Positions 27,692-36,585 of a stretch of 64,000 nt of DNA are shown here, in pieces. The stretch spans positions 5,216,522 to 5,280,521 of the forward strand of contig OX638329.1 in the NCBI GenBank assembly GCA_951812755.1. The letters run 5' to 3'. The stretch comes from an uncultured Latescibacterota bacterium (GTDB taxonomy: Bacteria > Latescibacterota > UBA2968). The first letter of the stretch is position 1, and every line of letters begins with the position of its first letter. The notes under the pieces are model-generated. The model saw only the letters and a list, made by a program, of their open reading frames with translations. It had not been told where the DNA came from and did no database searches. The position numbers and the translations under genes were made by a program.

Positions 27692-27919
27692 GTGAAAAAT
27701 CAAGAAATTACAATTTGCGTAACGCCAGAGGCTGCTCGTGTTTATCAGTCTGCATCAGTACAAGATCGGCAAAAATTAAATGTTTTGTTAAGTCTGCAAT
27801 TGAGTGGTTTGAGAAAACCGGCACGTCCAATTGAAGATATTATGCGCGAAGCCAGCGAAGAAGCGCGAAAAAATGGTTTGACGCCTGAAATATTGAAAGA
27901 ACTGCTTAATGAAGCATAA
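27692..27919 (+). CDS. Antitoxin-like protein of a PIN module
   Basis: 75 residues from the GTG at 27692, preceded by GAGAAAGG. It begins with a short beta strand (EITICVTPEAARVYQSAS) and continues helical (ARPIEDIMREASEEARKNG). It overlaps the start of the next frame by 11 bases, the typical antitoxin-toxin layout. The exact antitoxin family is not recognised. Confidence 0.6.
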   Translation: MKNQEITICVTPEAARVYQSASVQDRQKLNVLLSLQLSGLRKPARPIEDIMREASEEARKNGLTPEILKELLNEA

Positions 27920-28009
27920 ATCGCGCTATGTATTTGATACGAATGTCATTGTTAGTGCTCTTCTGTTTGCCCAATCAACATCTGGTCGTTCATTAAAAAT
28001 TGCGCTGAA
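27909..28009 (+). pseudogene. N-terminal fragment of a PIN toxin
   Basis: The ATG at 27909 opens KSRYVFDTNVIVSALLFAQ, a clear PIN start with its first Asp. After residue 34 the frame enters the antisense of the VapC gene and makes no sense. The toxin was cut off when the VapC/DUF2442 block joined here. Confidence 0.7.
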
Positions 28010-28417
28010 TCAAGGTGCGCGGATGAATGGCAGGTCGGGAATATCGGAGAGGTCACGGTCGTGGGAAGCAAGCGGACACTCCAGGAGTAGTGCGGTCGCG
28101 GCAATCCAGGCATCTCCCGTGTTTAGCCTACGCCCCACACGCTCTCGTTCGCTACGTAGTTGTGCAGAGATACGAACCAGATCAGAATTCGGCCATACAA
28201 CCTCATACAGGTTAAGAATCTGCCGTAGAGCATTCTTCCGCCTGTCGCCCCAGTTCCCTTTGTAGGCACCAAACCACAACTCTTCCAGTGTCTGAAATGA
28301 AATAACTGCACGCCGTCCCGCGATGCGCTCCTGGTAGTAGGCAGCCGATTCTGCTCGGCGTATGAGTATTGAGACAACGCTGGTATCGAGAACTATGGGC
28401 AAAGGACTTGAAAGCAT
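28010..28417 (-). CDS. VapC-type PIN toxin
   Basis: A 135-residue PIN ribonuclease toxin with its acidic set intact: D in IVLDTSVVSIL, E in LEELWFGAYKG, D in LNTGDAWIAATAL and D in LASHDRDLSDI. Start and upstream stop share one base (TGATG), so it is coupled to the DUF2442 protein before it. VapC toxins cleave initiator tRNA or rRNA. Confidence 0.88.
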   Translation of the reverse strand: MLSSPLPIVLDTSVVSILIRRAESAAYYQERIAGRRAVISFQTLEELWFGAYKGNWGDRRKNALRQILNLYEVVWPNSDLVRISAQLRSERERVGRRLNTGDAWIAATALLLECPLASHDRDLSDIPDLPFIRAP

Positions 28418-29088
28418 CAGATATCCCGACCTTCACATATCGCGCGGTTGAAAGCCTCCCACTCTTCTTGTGTCAAGTCAATGGCAACCATTTTATCAGG
28501 GTCAAAAATCTTCGGATTGGGGTCGTTGCGAAACGCCTCGAGGTCGAACGGCTTTGACCACGACCGCGTGCTGTTTACCAGCTCCACATAAATAACATCC
28601 CATTCGTCATTGTCGTTAAAACGGCCACGGCCTCTGATCTCGACATACTGTGTCGCCAGCCGACGCATGTCGTCGTTCAGCGCTGAATCGAAACACAACG
28701 GTACGATCCGTTGCGGCATGTCGTGCAACTCCGCCGTGCCACAAGCCCAGTTCACCTCCATCAATCGTCCTTCCATTAATGCAGGATCGTCCAGGACCTG
28801 CGGCTCTGTTTCGCGCTGTCGCGTGCCAGGCTCCCGCCTTTCTAATAAGGGACGGCCTGCAAGCAGACCTTCGATGCTAAGGTCTTCATTCAGATCGGGC
28901 CAATGGATGCCAGAGCCTCCTCCGGTACGTCGCCAGTTGCGTCTTTCTTCTGCGGTGGCGTGTACGAGCTTGGGATACCATTTCAGGGGCACGGAGATAG
29001 TTCGCCCATCTGAGAGCGTTGCCGTCAGCATTTCCTCTGTTACTTCCACACGTTTAGCCTGCGGCATATCAATTGTAGAGATATTCAT
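28417..29088 (-). CDS. DUF2442-containing protein, extended; probable antitoxin of the VapC
   Basis: 223 residues from the ATG at 29088 (GGAGG before it; an upstream ATG at 29142 lacks one). Residues 1-85 are a DUF2442 domain (VEVTEEMLTATLSDGRTISV, then WPDLNEDLSIEGLL), common in toxin-antitoxin pairs. The remaining 140 residues, including MRRLATQYVEIRGRGRFND and AIDLTQEEWEAFNRAI, are an unfamiliar extension that ends in an antitoxin-like helical tail. Usual DUF2442 proteins have about 90 residues, so this is a fusion. It is coupled to VapC by one base. Confidence 0.7.
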   Translation of the reverse strand: MNISTIDMPQAKRVEVTEEMLTATLSDGRTISVPLKWYPKLVHATAEERRNWRRTGGGSGIHWPDLNEDLSIEGLLAGRPLLERREPGTRQRETEPQVLDDPALMEGRLMEVNWACGTAELHDMPQRIVPLCFDSALNDDMRRLATQYVEIRGRGRFNDNDEWDVIYVELVNSTRSWSKPFDLEAFRNDPNPKIFDPDKMVAIDLTQEEWEAFNRAICEGRDI

Positions 29089-29142
29089 CTTATACCTCCA
29101 TGAATCAAGGATACTTTGACTATCCAGTTCACTCAGTAGCAA

Positions 29143-29500
29143 ATATCAGGCCAAAAATGCAATTATCACAAAATTGCGCGATAAAAGAGACTTGTCAAAA
29201 ACTCAGACACCTCATTATGCCTTCAATATGCTGTATTGCGCTCTTGTTCACAACTTGAATTTAAAGATCGCCTGTTGAAGCGGGGATGGAAGAGTACAAG
29301 CGTTGGCGGCAAAAGTGTATATTTTGAGCGATGAATGAGTGGTATAGTGAAAGATATGTACCTCTCACCCAGACCAATCTCTGGCAGCAAATCCAACTTT
29401 TTTTACCGCAAAGTCCTTGTGTACGCATCAACAGTGTTTTATAATGTCTCTCAACTTGACAAGCCCCCAACCTGACCGCACAAAAACAAAAGAGGCCGCG
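29143..29500. other. Divergent intergenic region
   Basis: 358 bases between the DUF2442 gene and the LarA-like gene. No gene or convincing repeat is seen; it must contain the promoters for both directions. Confidence 0.4.
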
Positions 29501-30745
29501 ATGGACAACTCCGCCACAATACACACCCGCGCCTGGGCGGGTGATGAAGCCCTCACCCTCACCTTTCCCAAAGGCTGGACAGTTGAAACCTTTGGTCCAC
29601 AAGAATGTCCTCAAGTCACCGCAGACCAGATCCAAACCGCCTTTGACAACCCCATCGGCACACCGCGGATATCAGAACTCGCCAAAGGGAAAAACAGCGC
29701 CGCAATCATCGTAGATGACCTGAGCCGCCCCACACCCGCTGCCGAACTCATCCCTTATGTCCTCAAAGAACTCGACACCGCAGGCATACCCAAAAACCAA
29801 ATTCGCTTTGTCGTAGGTGGAGGCTCTCATCGTCCAATCGACGCGGAAGAAATCGACAAAAAAGTGGGCGCTAATATTGCCCGCGCATATCAAGTCACGA
29901 ACCACAACTTCATGAGTGGCGACCTCCGCGCACTGGGCAGCCTGGACAGCGGCCTCCCCATTTACATCGACAGAGTTGTCGCAGACGCCGACCTCAAGCT
30001 CTGCGTAGGCGGCATCTATCCCCATGGCAACGTGGGTTTTGGCGGCGGCGCCAAACTCATCTTACCGGGCGTCTCGGGATTTGCCACCATGTTCTACTTT
30101 CACACCTTTTACGCAAGCCGAGGACACGCCAATATCGAACGACAAGGCGACGAACCCGACCACCGAGACGCCGCCGAAGCAGTCGCAAAAGTCCTGGGCC
30201 TCGATGCCGTCGTCAATGTGACACTCAACCGCAAACGCCAGATCACCGGTGTATTTGTGGGCGACTTCATCCAGGCGCAACGCACCGGTGCCCGATTCGC
30301 TCTCAAAACCTACGCAACCCAGGCACCAGAAACAGAGCCTGACCTCGTCATAGCCAACGCCTATCCGCTCGACTACGACCCCGTACAAACCGCCAAAGCA
30401 CTCTGGCCTCTTCGGCTGTTCAAAAACGCCTACAAAGTCGCCATCAATCCCGCCACCGATGGCATCTGTCACCACGGACTATACGACGAAATAGACTACG
30501 CGCGGTTTTGCAAACTAAAATCCGAACAGCCCCAGCAAGAACTCCCCGAACCCAAAATCGAAGGTCCGCACCAGACCCTGATGTGGTCTGAAAACTTTCC
30601 GGTTGACGAATTTTACAAACGCAACTCCGACGGTGTCCTATTCCGCGATTGGGACACGCTCTTCAACCAACTCATTGTAAAATTGTCCGATAATGCCCGC
30701 GTTGCCGTTTTTCCCAATGCGGCCATTCAAATTCCCAAAAAATAA
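29501..30745 (+). CDS. LarA-like (DUF2088) racemase family protein
   Basis: 414 residues resembling nickel-pincer lactate racemase LarA and the DUF2088 family. Marks are VDDLSRPTPAAELIPYVL (about 78), VVGGGSHRPIDAEEI with the His near 108, GIYPHGNVGFGGGAKLILPG (about 182) and a C-terminal half with FPNAAIQIP. LarA needs the LarBCE cofactor system, not seen here, and related family members racemise or epimerise other hydroxy acids, so the substrate is open. The start ATG at 29501 follows AGAGG; an earlier ATG at 29417 is out of family. Confidence 0.75.
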   Translation: MDNSATIHTRAWAGDEALTLTFPKGWTVETFGPQECPQVTADQIQTAFDNPIGTPRISELAKGKNSAAIIVDDLSRPTPAAELIPYVLKELDTAGIPKNQIRFVVGGGSHRPIDAEEIDKKVGANIARAYQVTNHNFMSGDLRALGSLDSGLPIYIDRVVADADLKLCVGGIYPHGNVGFGGGAKLILPGVSGFATMFYFHTFYASRGHANIERQGDEPDHRDAAEAVAKVLGLDAVVNVTLNRKRQITGVFVGDFIQAQRTGARFALKTYATQAPETEPDLVIANAYPLDYDPVQTAKALWPLRLFKNAYKVAINPATDGICHHGLYDEIDYARFCKLKSEQPQQELPEPKIEGPHQTLMWSENFPVDEFYKRNSDGVLFRDWDTLFNQLIVKLSDNARVAVFPNAAIQIPKK

Positions 30746-30824
30746 GGGTCTAAAACGCAGAATTTTACTTTCTCTCACGTACCTATCATGCTATATTGGG
30801 CCAATGCGATTAAGAAAAAAATCA

Positions 30825-30887
30825 CGCAAGAGAACGGGGAGACGTAGGGACTGGGGGAGATCCTTGCCGATCCCTTGTTCTCTTGCG
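30825..30887. repeat. Perfect 11-bp inverted repeat in the phyH leader
   Basis: CGCAAGAGAAC (30825-30835) pairs perfectly with GTTCTCTTGCG (30877-30887), with a GC-rich loop of 41 bases. It ends 22 bases before the next ATG. It can be a terminator for the gene before, or a leader hairpin. Confidence 0.6.
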
Positions 30888-30908
30888 TTATTATATTTGG
30901 AGGACGCC

Positions 30909-31709
30909 ATGTTGACACAAGAACAAATCGACTTCTACCACGAAAATGGATATCTCAAATGCGAAGCGCTCTTTACCCCTGAAGAAACCGCCGAACTCGG
31001 CACGGAAATGGTGCGCATCATCGAAAACTGGGGCAACGAGACCATCGGCTGGCGGGGACCCTGGCGAGATCGATACTTGCCCGAAGACGAACGCCTCAAC
31101 ACCAAAGCCGTCTTTATGCACAATCCCCAATTCTACTCCGCAACCTGGGGGCGCGCCATCTTTAACGAACGACTCGTCGGCTGTGTGGAAGACCTGATCC
31201 GCGACACCGTACAGTGGCACCACACCGTGCTCCATGCCAAACCGCCAGAACTCGGCACGCCTTTTCCCATGCACCAGGACTATCCCTTTTATCCACACGA
31301 CGGTCCCGATTTTGTCGATTGCTTGCTACACCTGGACGACACCCCAATAGAAAGCGGGTGCTTGCGCGTGGTGCCCGGCAGCCACAAAAAAGGTCCGCTC
31401 GTTCACGTCTTAGGCCCAGACACCTCTCCTCATCTGCCCCCAGACGAGTACCACCCCGACAAAATCGACTCTATCTTAATCCCGGCAAAAGCGGGAGACG
31501 TCATCTTCTTTAGCTATCAGATCATTCACTGGTCCGATTGCAACCGCACCAATGAGTGGCGAAAATCCGTACGCTTCGGCTACCACAGCACCCAGATGCA
31601 ACCCGTGGGCCGCGCAGAAGACGACCCCTACCGCATCGACCCCAACAACATTTTGGAACGCAAAGACAGCACCATTGTGTCCGGCTTTAGAATAAATGAA
31701 GTGAATTAA
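30909..31709 (+). CDS. Phytanoyl-CoA dioxygenase (PhyH) family protein
   Basis: A 266-residue Fe(II)/2-oxoglutarate dioxygenase of the PhyH family. The metal ligands are H122 and D124 in FPMHQDYPF and H207 in QIIHWSDC; CLRVVPGSHKKGP is the usual mid motif and the 2-oxoglutarate Arg is in WRKSVRFGYH. The start ATG follows GGAGG directly. The sulfatase gene starts three bases after its stop, so they are co-transcribed. PhyH proteins in such genomes hydroxylate varied small molecules; the substrate is unknown. Confidence 0.85.
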   Translation: MLTQEQIDFYHENGYLKCEALFTPEETAELGTEMVRIIENWGNETIGWRGPWRDRYLPEDERLNTKAVFMHNPQFYSATWGRAIFNERLVGCVEDLIRDTVQWHHTVLHAKPPELGTPFPMHQDYPFYPHDGPDFVDCLLHLDDTPIESGCLRVVPGSHKKGPLVHVLGPDTSPHLPPDEYHPDKIDSILIPAKAGDVIFFSYQIIHWSDCNRTNEWRKSVRFGYHSTQMQPVGRAEDDPYRIDPNNILERKDSTIVSGFRINEVN

Positions 31710-31712
31710 AGT

Positions 31713-32981
31713 ATGAACAAACCCAACATCATCATCGTACTGGCCGACGACATGGGCTATGGGGATTCCAGCGCGTACGGGGGCTGGATCGACACGCCCG
31801 CAATGGAACAGATGGCCCGCGAAGGGCTTAAATTCACCGACTTCCACTCCAGCGGTGCCGTTTGCAGCCCCACGCGCGCCGGGCTCCTCACCGGACGCTA
31901 TCAACAGCGCGCAGGCGTACCCAAAGTGATCGGCGCCGATCCCAAAAGTGCCGACCACTATGTGGGATTGTACCCCTCTGAAATCACCTTTCCCAAACTG
32001 CTCAAAAAAGCCGGCTACACCTCTGCCATCTTTGGCAAATGGCACCTCGGATACGACAAAAAATTCAATCCCCTGCACCATGATTTTGACCGCTTTCGCG
32101 GATATGTCAGCGGCAACATCGACTATATCTCGCACTACGACCGCATGGAAGTGTACGACTGGTGGGAGGGCCTCGAACACATCGAAGAAGAAGGCTATAC
32201 CACGCACCTCATCACCCAGCATTCCGTGCAATTCATCAAAGACCATAAAGACACGCCCTTTTGCCTCTACGTTGCACACGAAGCAGTACACACCCCATTA
32301 CAGGGACCAGACGACCCCGCCATTCGCGGTCCGGAAAAAGCGAACTTCCATCCCGACGACCCCCGAGAAACCTATTGCCAGATGATGAAAGCCATGGACG
32401 ACAGCCTGGCCGAAATTATGGGCACAGTGCGAGAACTCGGCATTGAGAAAAACACCCTCGTCTTCTTTTTTTCCGACAACGGCGGCACCCGTCAAAACCC
32501 CGAGTCTAACGCCCCGTTGCGCGGGAACAAGGGCACAGTATGGGAAGGCGGTCACCGCGTCCCCGCCATTGCATGGTGGCCCGGAACAATTGCTCCCAAC
32601 AGCGTCACCGACCAACTCGCCATCAGCATCGACCTCTTTCCCACCATGTGCGACCTCGCTCAAACATCTGCACCCGACAATCACTTTGACGGCATCAGCC
32701 TCAAATCCACTCTCCTAAGCGAGGGCGAACCGGGTGCCCGACAACTGTTCTGGAATGGCCTTGCCATGCGCGACGACAACTACAAGCTCGTAATCGACAA
32801 AGGCTCGCCGCATCTATTCGACCTATCCCATGACATATCGGAAAGCAACGACCTCGCATCGCAACAACCCGATCGCGTTCGGCAAATGTGTCATGCAATC
32901 GATGCCTGGAAACGTGACGTAGCCGATGGCGCAACACTGCAACCTGAACACGATGCAAAAGCGAGCGCAAGTCCAGTATAA
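31713..32981 (+). CDS. Sulfatase (type I, formylglycine-dependent)
   Basis: A 422-residue arylsulfatase-family enzyme. NIIIVLADDMGYGD supplies two metal Asp; the signature CSPTRAGLLTG starts at C51, the residue oxidised to formylglycine; GKWHLGY and FFSDNGGT give further site residues. No signal peptide is seen, so it acts in the cytoplasm or uses another export route. Maturation needs a formylglycine-generating enzyme; only a truncated SUMF1-like stub (23806) lies in this window. Its substrate is probably a sulfated sugar or choline-like ester. The C-terminus loses family likeness after about residue 400. Confidence 0.9.
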   Translation: MNKPNIIIVLADDMGYGDSSAYGGWIDTPAMEQMAREGLKFTDFHSSGAVCSPTRAGLLTGRYQQRAGVPKVIGADPKSADHYVGLYPSEITFPKLLKKAGYTSAIFGKWHLGYDKKFNPLHHDFDRFRGYVSGNIDYISHYDRMEVYDWWEGLEHIEEEGYTTHLITQHSVQFIKDHKDTPFCLYVAHEAVHTPLQGPDDPAIRGPEKANFHPDDPRETYCQMMKAMDDSLAEIMGTVRELGIEKNTLVFFFSDNGGTRQNPESNAPLRGNKGTVWEGGHRVPAIAWWPGTIAPNSVTDQLAISIDLFPTMCDLAQTSAPDNHFDGISLKSTLLSEGEPGARQLFWNGLAMRDDNYKLVIDKGSPHLFDLSHDISESNDLASQQPDRVRQMCHAIDAWKRDVADGATLQPEHDAKASASPV

Positions 32982-33130
32982 TACAGAGTGGACATGGTCC
33001 TGAACGCACTCGCCGCAGGCGATCCAGAGACAGTGGTCGCGGTGTAGATGACGCATTGACTTATTGCGGAAGTCAGCGTTATATTCCACCATCTCAAAAT
33101 TTTGCCTTCCAAAAAAGAGGTAATAACGCT

Positions 33131-34309
33131 ATGTCCCTGGAACGACTCGGCAATCAACTACACCTTCCGAGCCTATCGATAAAGGGATTTCGAGGGATTG
33201 ACGCGCTTACCATTGATCGGTTGGGCCGCGTAACCCTGATCGCAGGAAAGAATAGCGTCGGCAAAACGACCGTCTTAGATGCCATCCAGGTCTATGCGGC
33301 ACGGGGGCATTATGACATTCTGTCTCAACTACTAACAAGCCGCCAGGAAGTCTCTATCGCTACCGTCGAAGAGGTCCACGGGCAAAGAAAATTTGTACCC
33401 GATTTTCCTGCCCTATTTCACGGACGCGATGTGTCGAGATGTGCCCGCATCGCAATTGGCCCCAAAGGCTACACAGACCAACTCAGGATAGAGGAGAGTT
33501 TGCTGGACGAGGAAGAGTTGGCTTCTCAAATCGAGAAAAATCTATCTCGGTATGTTGCAAAAGGCTACACGCAAACATTCCGTGTCGTCTTTCAAGACAC
33601 AGAACAGATACTTCCCTGGATACTCCCTATCCAGGGATCAGATGCGGCCAGAACCGTAGAACGTTATAGCGTTAGCGCGTGCTTATACTTATTTCAGTTA
33701 TTGGTCAGAGCTAAATGGCCGTCTCCAATAGGATGTCAATTTTTGGGACCAGGCCTGTTGAGCGACGAAGAAATTGTACGATCCTGGAATGCCATTGCGC
33801 TGACGGAAGATGAAGACCGAGCGGTGCAAGCCCTGAGACTGATCTTCGGAAACGACCTGGAGCGCGTCGCGGTGCGCCGAGATGAAATATCAGATACAGA
33901 ACATGTCCAGCGGGTAGTAGCAAGGCTCCGAGGTCAAGCCCGTCCAGTTCCTTTGCAAAGTCTTGGCGATGGGGCACTGCACCTATCTGGCGTTGCTCTG
34001 GCACTGACCAATAGCCGCGACGGTTTCTTGCTCATCGATGAAGCAGAAAATGGCATTCACCATTCCGTACAGCGCGATTACTGGCGCATGGTATTCGAGA
34101 CCGCACAGGCAAACAACGTACAGGTTTTGGCGACAACGCACAGCTTTGACTGTCTGTGCGGCTTCGCACAAGCGATGACCGATTGTGAGGAAGTTGATGG
34201 TGCGCTCGTGCGCCTTGAACGGAAAAATGGCACCCTTCGTGCAGTTGAGTATTCAGAACGCAATATCAAGGCCGCTGCGAAACAACGCATTGATATTGAG
34301 ATGAGGTAG
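33131..34309 (+). CDS. AAA ATPase of the OLD/RecF-like SMC group
   Basis: A 392-residue ATPase. Walker A is IAGKNSVGKTTVLDAIQ (G39-T46), the signature region QSLGDGALHLSGVALAL near 278, and Walker B FLLIDEAENGIHHS near 300, then ATTHS with the H-loop. It has the standard layout of the ATPases that pair with a TOPRIM (DUF3226-like) protein. The partner follows directly but is broken (34310-34919). GTT/AGAGG-type ribosome site; the start ATG at 33131 is where family likeness begins. Such pairs are suspected of a defence role. Confidence 0.75.
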   Translation: MSLERLGNQLHLPSLSIKGFRGIDALTIDRLGRVTLIAGKNSVGKTTVLDAIQVYAARGHYDILSQLLTSRQEVSIATVEEVHGQRKFVPDFPALFHGRDVSRCARIAIGPKGYTDQLRIEESLLDEEELASQIEKNLSRYVAKGYTQTFRVVFQDTEQILPWILPIQGSDAARTVERYSVSACLYLFQLLVRAKWPSPIGCQFLGPGLLSDEEIVRSWNAIALTEDEDRAVQALRLIFGNDLERVAVRRDEISDTEHVQRVVARLRGQARPVPLQSLGDGALHLSGVALALTNSRDGFLLIDEAENGIHHSVQRDYWRMVFETAQANNVQVLATTHSFDCLCGFAQAMTDCEEVDGALVRLERKNGTLRAVEYSERNIKAAAKQRIDIEMR

Positions 34310-34919
34310 GTGGATAGAGAATAATGACCGCGTTCTTCTCGTTGAAGGGACAGACGACGAGCATGTCGTCAGACATCTTAATCATAGACATCAAGCAATG
34401 CCAAAATTCAGTATTCGGAACAAAGAAGGAATAGAAAACCTTCTCGACGACATTGGCCTGGAAATTTTAGCTCCTGGTCGCAAAGCCATCGGCATCATCG
34501 TAGATGCAAATGACGATTTGGATGCTCGCTGGCAGGCTGTGGCAAACAGACTTTGAGAAGAGAACATCGAAGTACTCAACAGTCCAGACCCAACCGGTAC
34601 AATTATATCCAGCACCCCTCGCGTCGGCTTATGGTTAATGCCCGACAATAAATCGCCCGGTGAACTCGAAAATTTCGTCTCCGAAATGATTCCCGACGAC
34701 GATCCGATATGGCCTCGATCCCAGTCCTACATTGACGACATTCCAGAGTCGGACCGAAAATTTACCGAGAAAAAGATATTGCGAGCCAAGGTCCACGCCT
34801 GGTTGGCGACCCGAAGGGACCCCAGGCCGATGGGCACCGCCATTCGCGCACGAGATTTGCACATAGATGGCACACTCAGCACAACATTCGCAAAGTGGCT
34901 ACGGCAGCTATTCGAGTGA
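34310..34919 (+). pseudogene. TOPRIM/DUF3226-like partner of the ATPase, broken twice
   Basis: The frame from 34317 gives NDRVLLVEGTDDEHVVRHLN, then RKAIGIIVDANDDLDARWQ, a clear TOPRIM pattern. It stops at TGA (34554-34556) where CGA would give the expected Arg, then continues in the same frame (GTIISSTPRVGLWLMPDNKS, then HAWLATRRDPRPMGTAIR) to the TGA at 34917. Also no start codon exists in this frame after the ATPase stop; the plausible GTG at 34310 is one base out of frame. Two lesions make a pseudogene likely. Confidence 0.75.
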
Positions 34920-34954
34920 GCAAATTTCCGCTTTGCGTCTTCTTTTTTGTGATT

Positions 34955-34995
34955 TTGAACTGGCCTGAGAGACAGCCAGTTGTACCCCGCTCGTA
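34955..34995. repeat. Palindromic repeat AACTGGC...GCCAGTT
   Basis: AACTGGC (34958-34964) pairs with GCCAGTT (34975-34981), followed by GTACCCCGCTC. The same family appears at 12241-12271 and inverted at 56382-56412. Confidence 0.6.
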
Positions 34996-35034
34996 GGCAA
35001 TTCGATTTTGATTTTTTAAACAAAAGGTGGATTA

Positions 35035-36576
35035 ATGCTTGGACTACACGCGCTGGACTTTGCTACGCTCGCCATCTATTTAATCGGCATTATGATTGCC
35101 GGCATCTGGGTCGCCCGCAAAATCAAAAATACGGGCGACTATTTTATGGGTGGACGCAGCTTTGGCAAAGCATTTATGATCATGCACGCCTTTGGCACCG
35201 GCACCCACACCGATCAAGCCGTCACCGTTGCAGGAGCATCCTACAAATTGGGTATGGCGGGAATATGGTATCAATGGCTCTATTTATTTGCCACCCCCTT
35301 CTACTGGCTCATCGCGCCAATATGGCGAAGACTGCGCTATCTCACCATAGCGGACTTCTTTGAAGACCGATTCAGCAATTCACTCGGTTACTTCTACGCC
35401 CTCTATGGCCTGCTCTACTTTGCCATACAAATCGGCATCATGCTCCTGGGCACCGGCAAAACAGCCAGTGCCATGACTGGCGGCGCGATCTCTCCCGAAC
35501 TCGCCATCGGTGTTATGACCCTCCTCTTTCTCTCCTACGGTCTCGTAGGCGGCCTGCCCGCGGCCATCATCACCGACTTTATTCAGGGCATCTTCATCAT
35601 CGTCCTCTCTTTTCTCCTCGTCCCCTTTGTCATCGAAGGCGTCGGCGGCTTCACTGGCCTTCACCAGCAAGTACCCATTGAAAAATTTAGCCTCGAAGCC
35701 CCCGGCGATCCCCCGCCCGGATACGACCGCATCACGCCCTTCTTCATCGTCATGGTCGTCATCAACGCCCTCGTCGGCATCATTGCCCAACCCCACCACA
35801 TGGAAATTGGCGGTGCGGGCAAAACCGAACGCGAAGCCCGCGTGGGATTCACATACGGCAACATGATCAAACGCCTCTGCACCGTAGCCTGGGCATTTAC
35901 CGGCGTAGCCTGCATTGCACTCTATCCCAACATCGACGACCCCGAACACGCTTTTGGGCTGGCCTCGCGCGACCTCTTGCCCATCGGTCTCGTCGGCGTC
36001 ATGCTCGCCTCAATGATCGCCGCGGTAATGTCCACCTGCGACTCATTCATGGTCGATGGCGCCGCCCTCTTTGTCGAAAACTTTTACAAACCCCTCTTCA
36101 AACCCGAAGCCGACGACAAACACTACCTCACCACGGGCCGCATCGTCGCCCTCATACTGGTCGTATTCGGCATCATCATCGCGCTCTATTTCACCTCGGT
36201 CGTCGCGATTATTCGCCTCTCCTGGTCGCTTGTGGCATTCTTTGGGATTGCATTTTGGGGAGGAATTCTCTGGCGCAGGTGCAATGCGCCCGGCGCCTGG
36301 GCGGGTCTGCTTGTCTCGGCATTATTATTCGCCATATCCGGTCAAACAATTATCAATTGGGAAAGCCTGGGCATCTACATTGGCGGCCTCAACTGGGAAT
36401 TGCCCTATCGCTACGTGCTCTACATCACCGGTGGTTTTGCCGCACTCATCATCGTCAGCAAACTCACCAAACCGCAGGACAAAGAGCGACTCGACCGATT
36501 TTACACCTTGCTCCACACACCCGTTGGACAAGAACACAAATTGCGCGAAGCGGGCATAAAAGTCGTTCTCGAGTAA
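35035..36576 (+). CDS. Sodium:solute symporter (SSS family)
   Basis: A 513-residue inner-membrane transporter with about 13 TM helices. The opening DFATLAIYLIGIMIAGIWVA and NTGDYFMGGRSFGKAFMIMH, and the later MIAAVMSTCDSFMVDGAALF (about 325), are SSS family marks. It would import a sugar or organic solute with Na+. AAAGGTGG precedes the ATG. A glycosidase gene follows after nine bases, so it probably takes up the released sugar. Confidence 0.88.
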   Translation: MLGLHALDFATLAIYLIGIMIAGIWVARKIKNTGDYFMGGRSFGKAFMIMHAFGTGTHTDQAVTVAGASYKLGMAGIWYQWLYLFATPFYWLIAPIWRRLRYLTIADFFEDRFSNSLGYFYALYGLLYFAIQIGIMLLGTGKTASAMTGGAISPELAIGVMTLLFLSYGLVGGLPAAIITDFIQGIFIIVLSFLLVPFVIEGVGGFTGLHQQVPIEKFSLEAPGDPPPGYDRITPFFIVMVVINALVGIIAQPHHMEIGGAGKTEREARVGFTYGNMIKRLCTVAWAFTGVACIALYPNIDDPEHAFGLASRDLLPIGLVGVMLASMIAAVMSTCDSFMVDGAALFVENFYKPLFKPEADDKHYLTTGRIVALILVVFGIIIALYFTSVVAIIRLSWSLVAFFGIAFWGGILWRRCNAPGAWAGLLVSALLFAISGQTIINWESLGIYIGGLNWELPYRYVLYITGGFAALIIVSKLTKPQDKERLDRFYTLLHTPVGQEHKLREAGIKVVLE

Positions 36577-36585
36577 GGAGTCGCC

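Noticed and set aside
34554-34556. Selenocysteine or reassigned TGA in the TOPRIM gene
   Set aside because: No hairpin typical of a bacterial SECIS is evident, Arg rather than Cys is expected there, and TGA is used as a normal stop by many genes in the window (for example at 9043, 16943).
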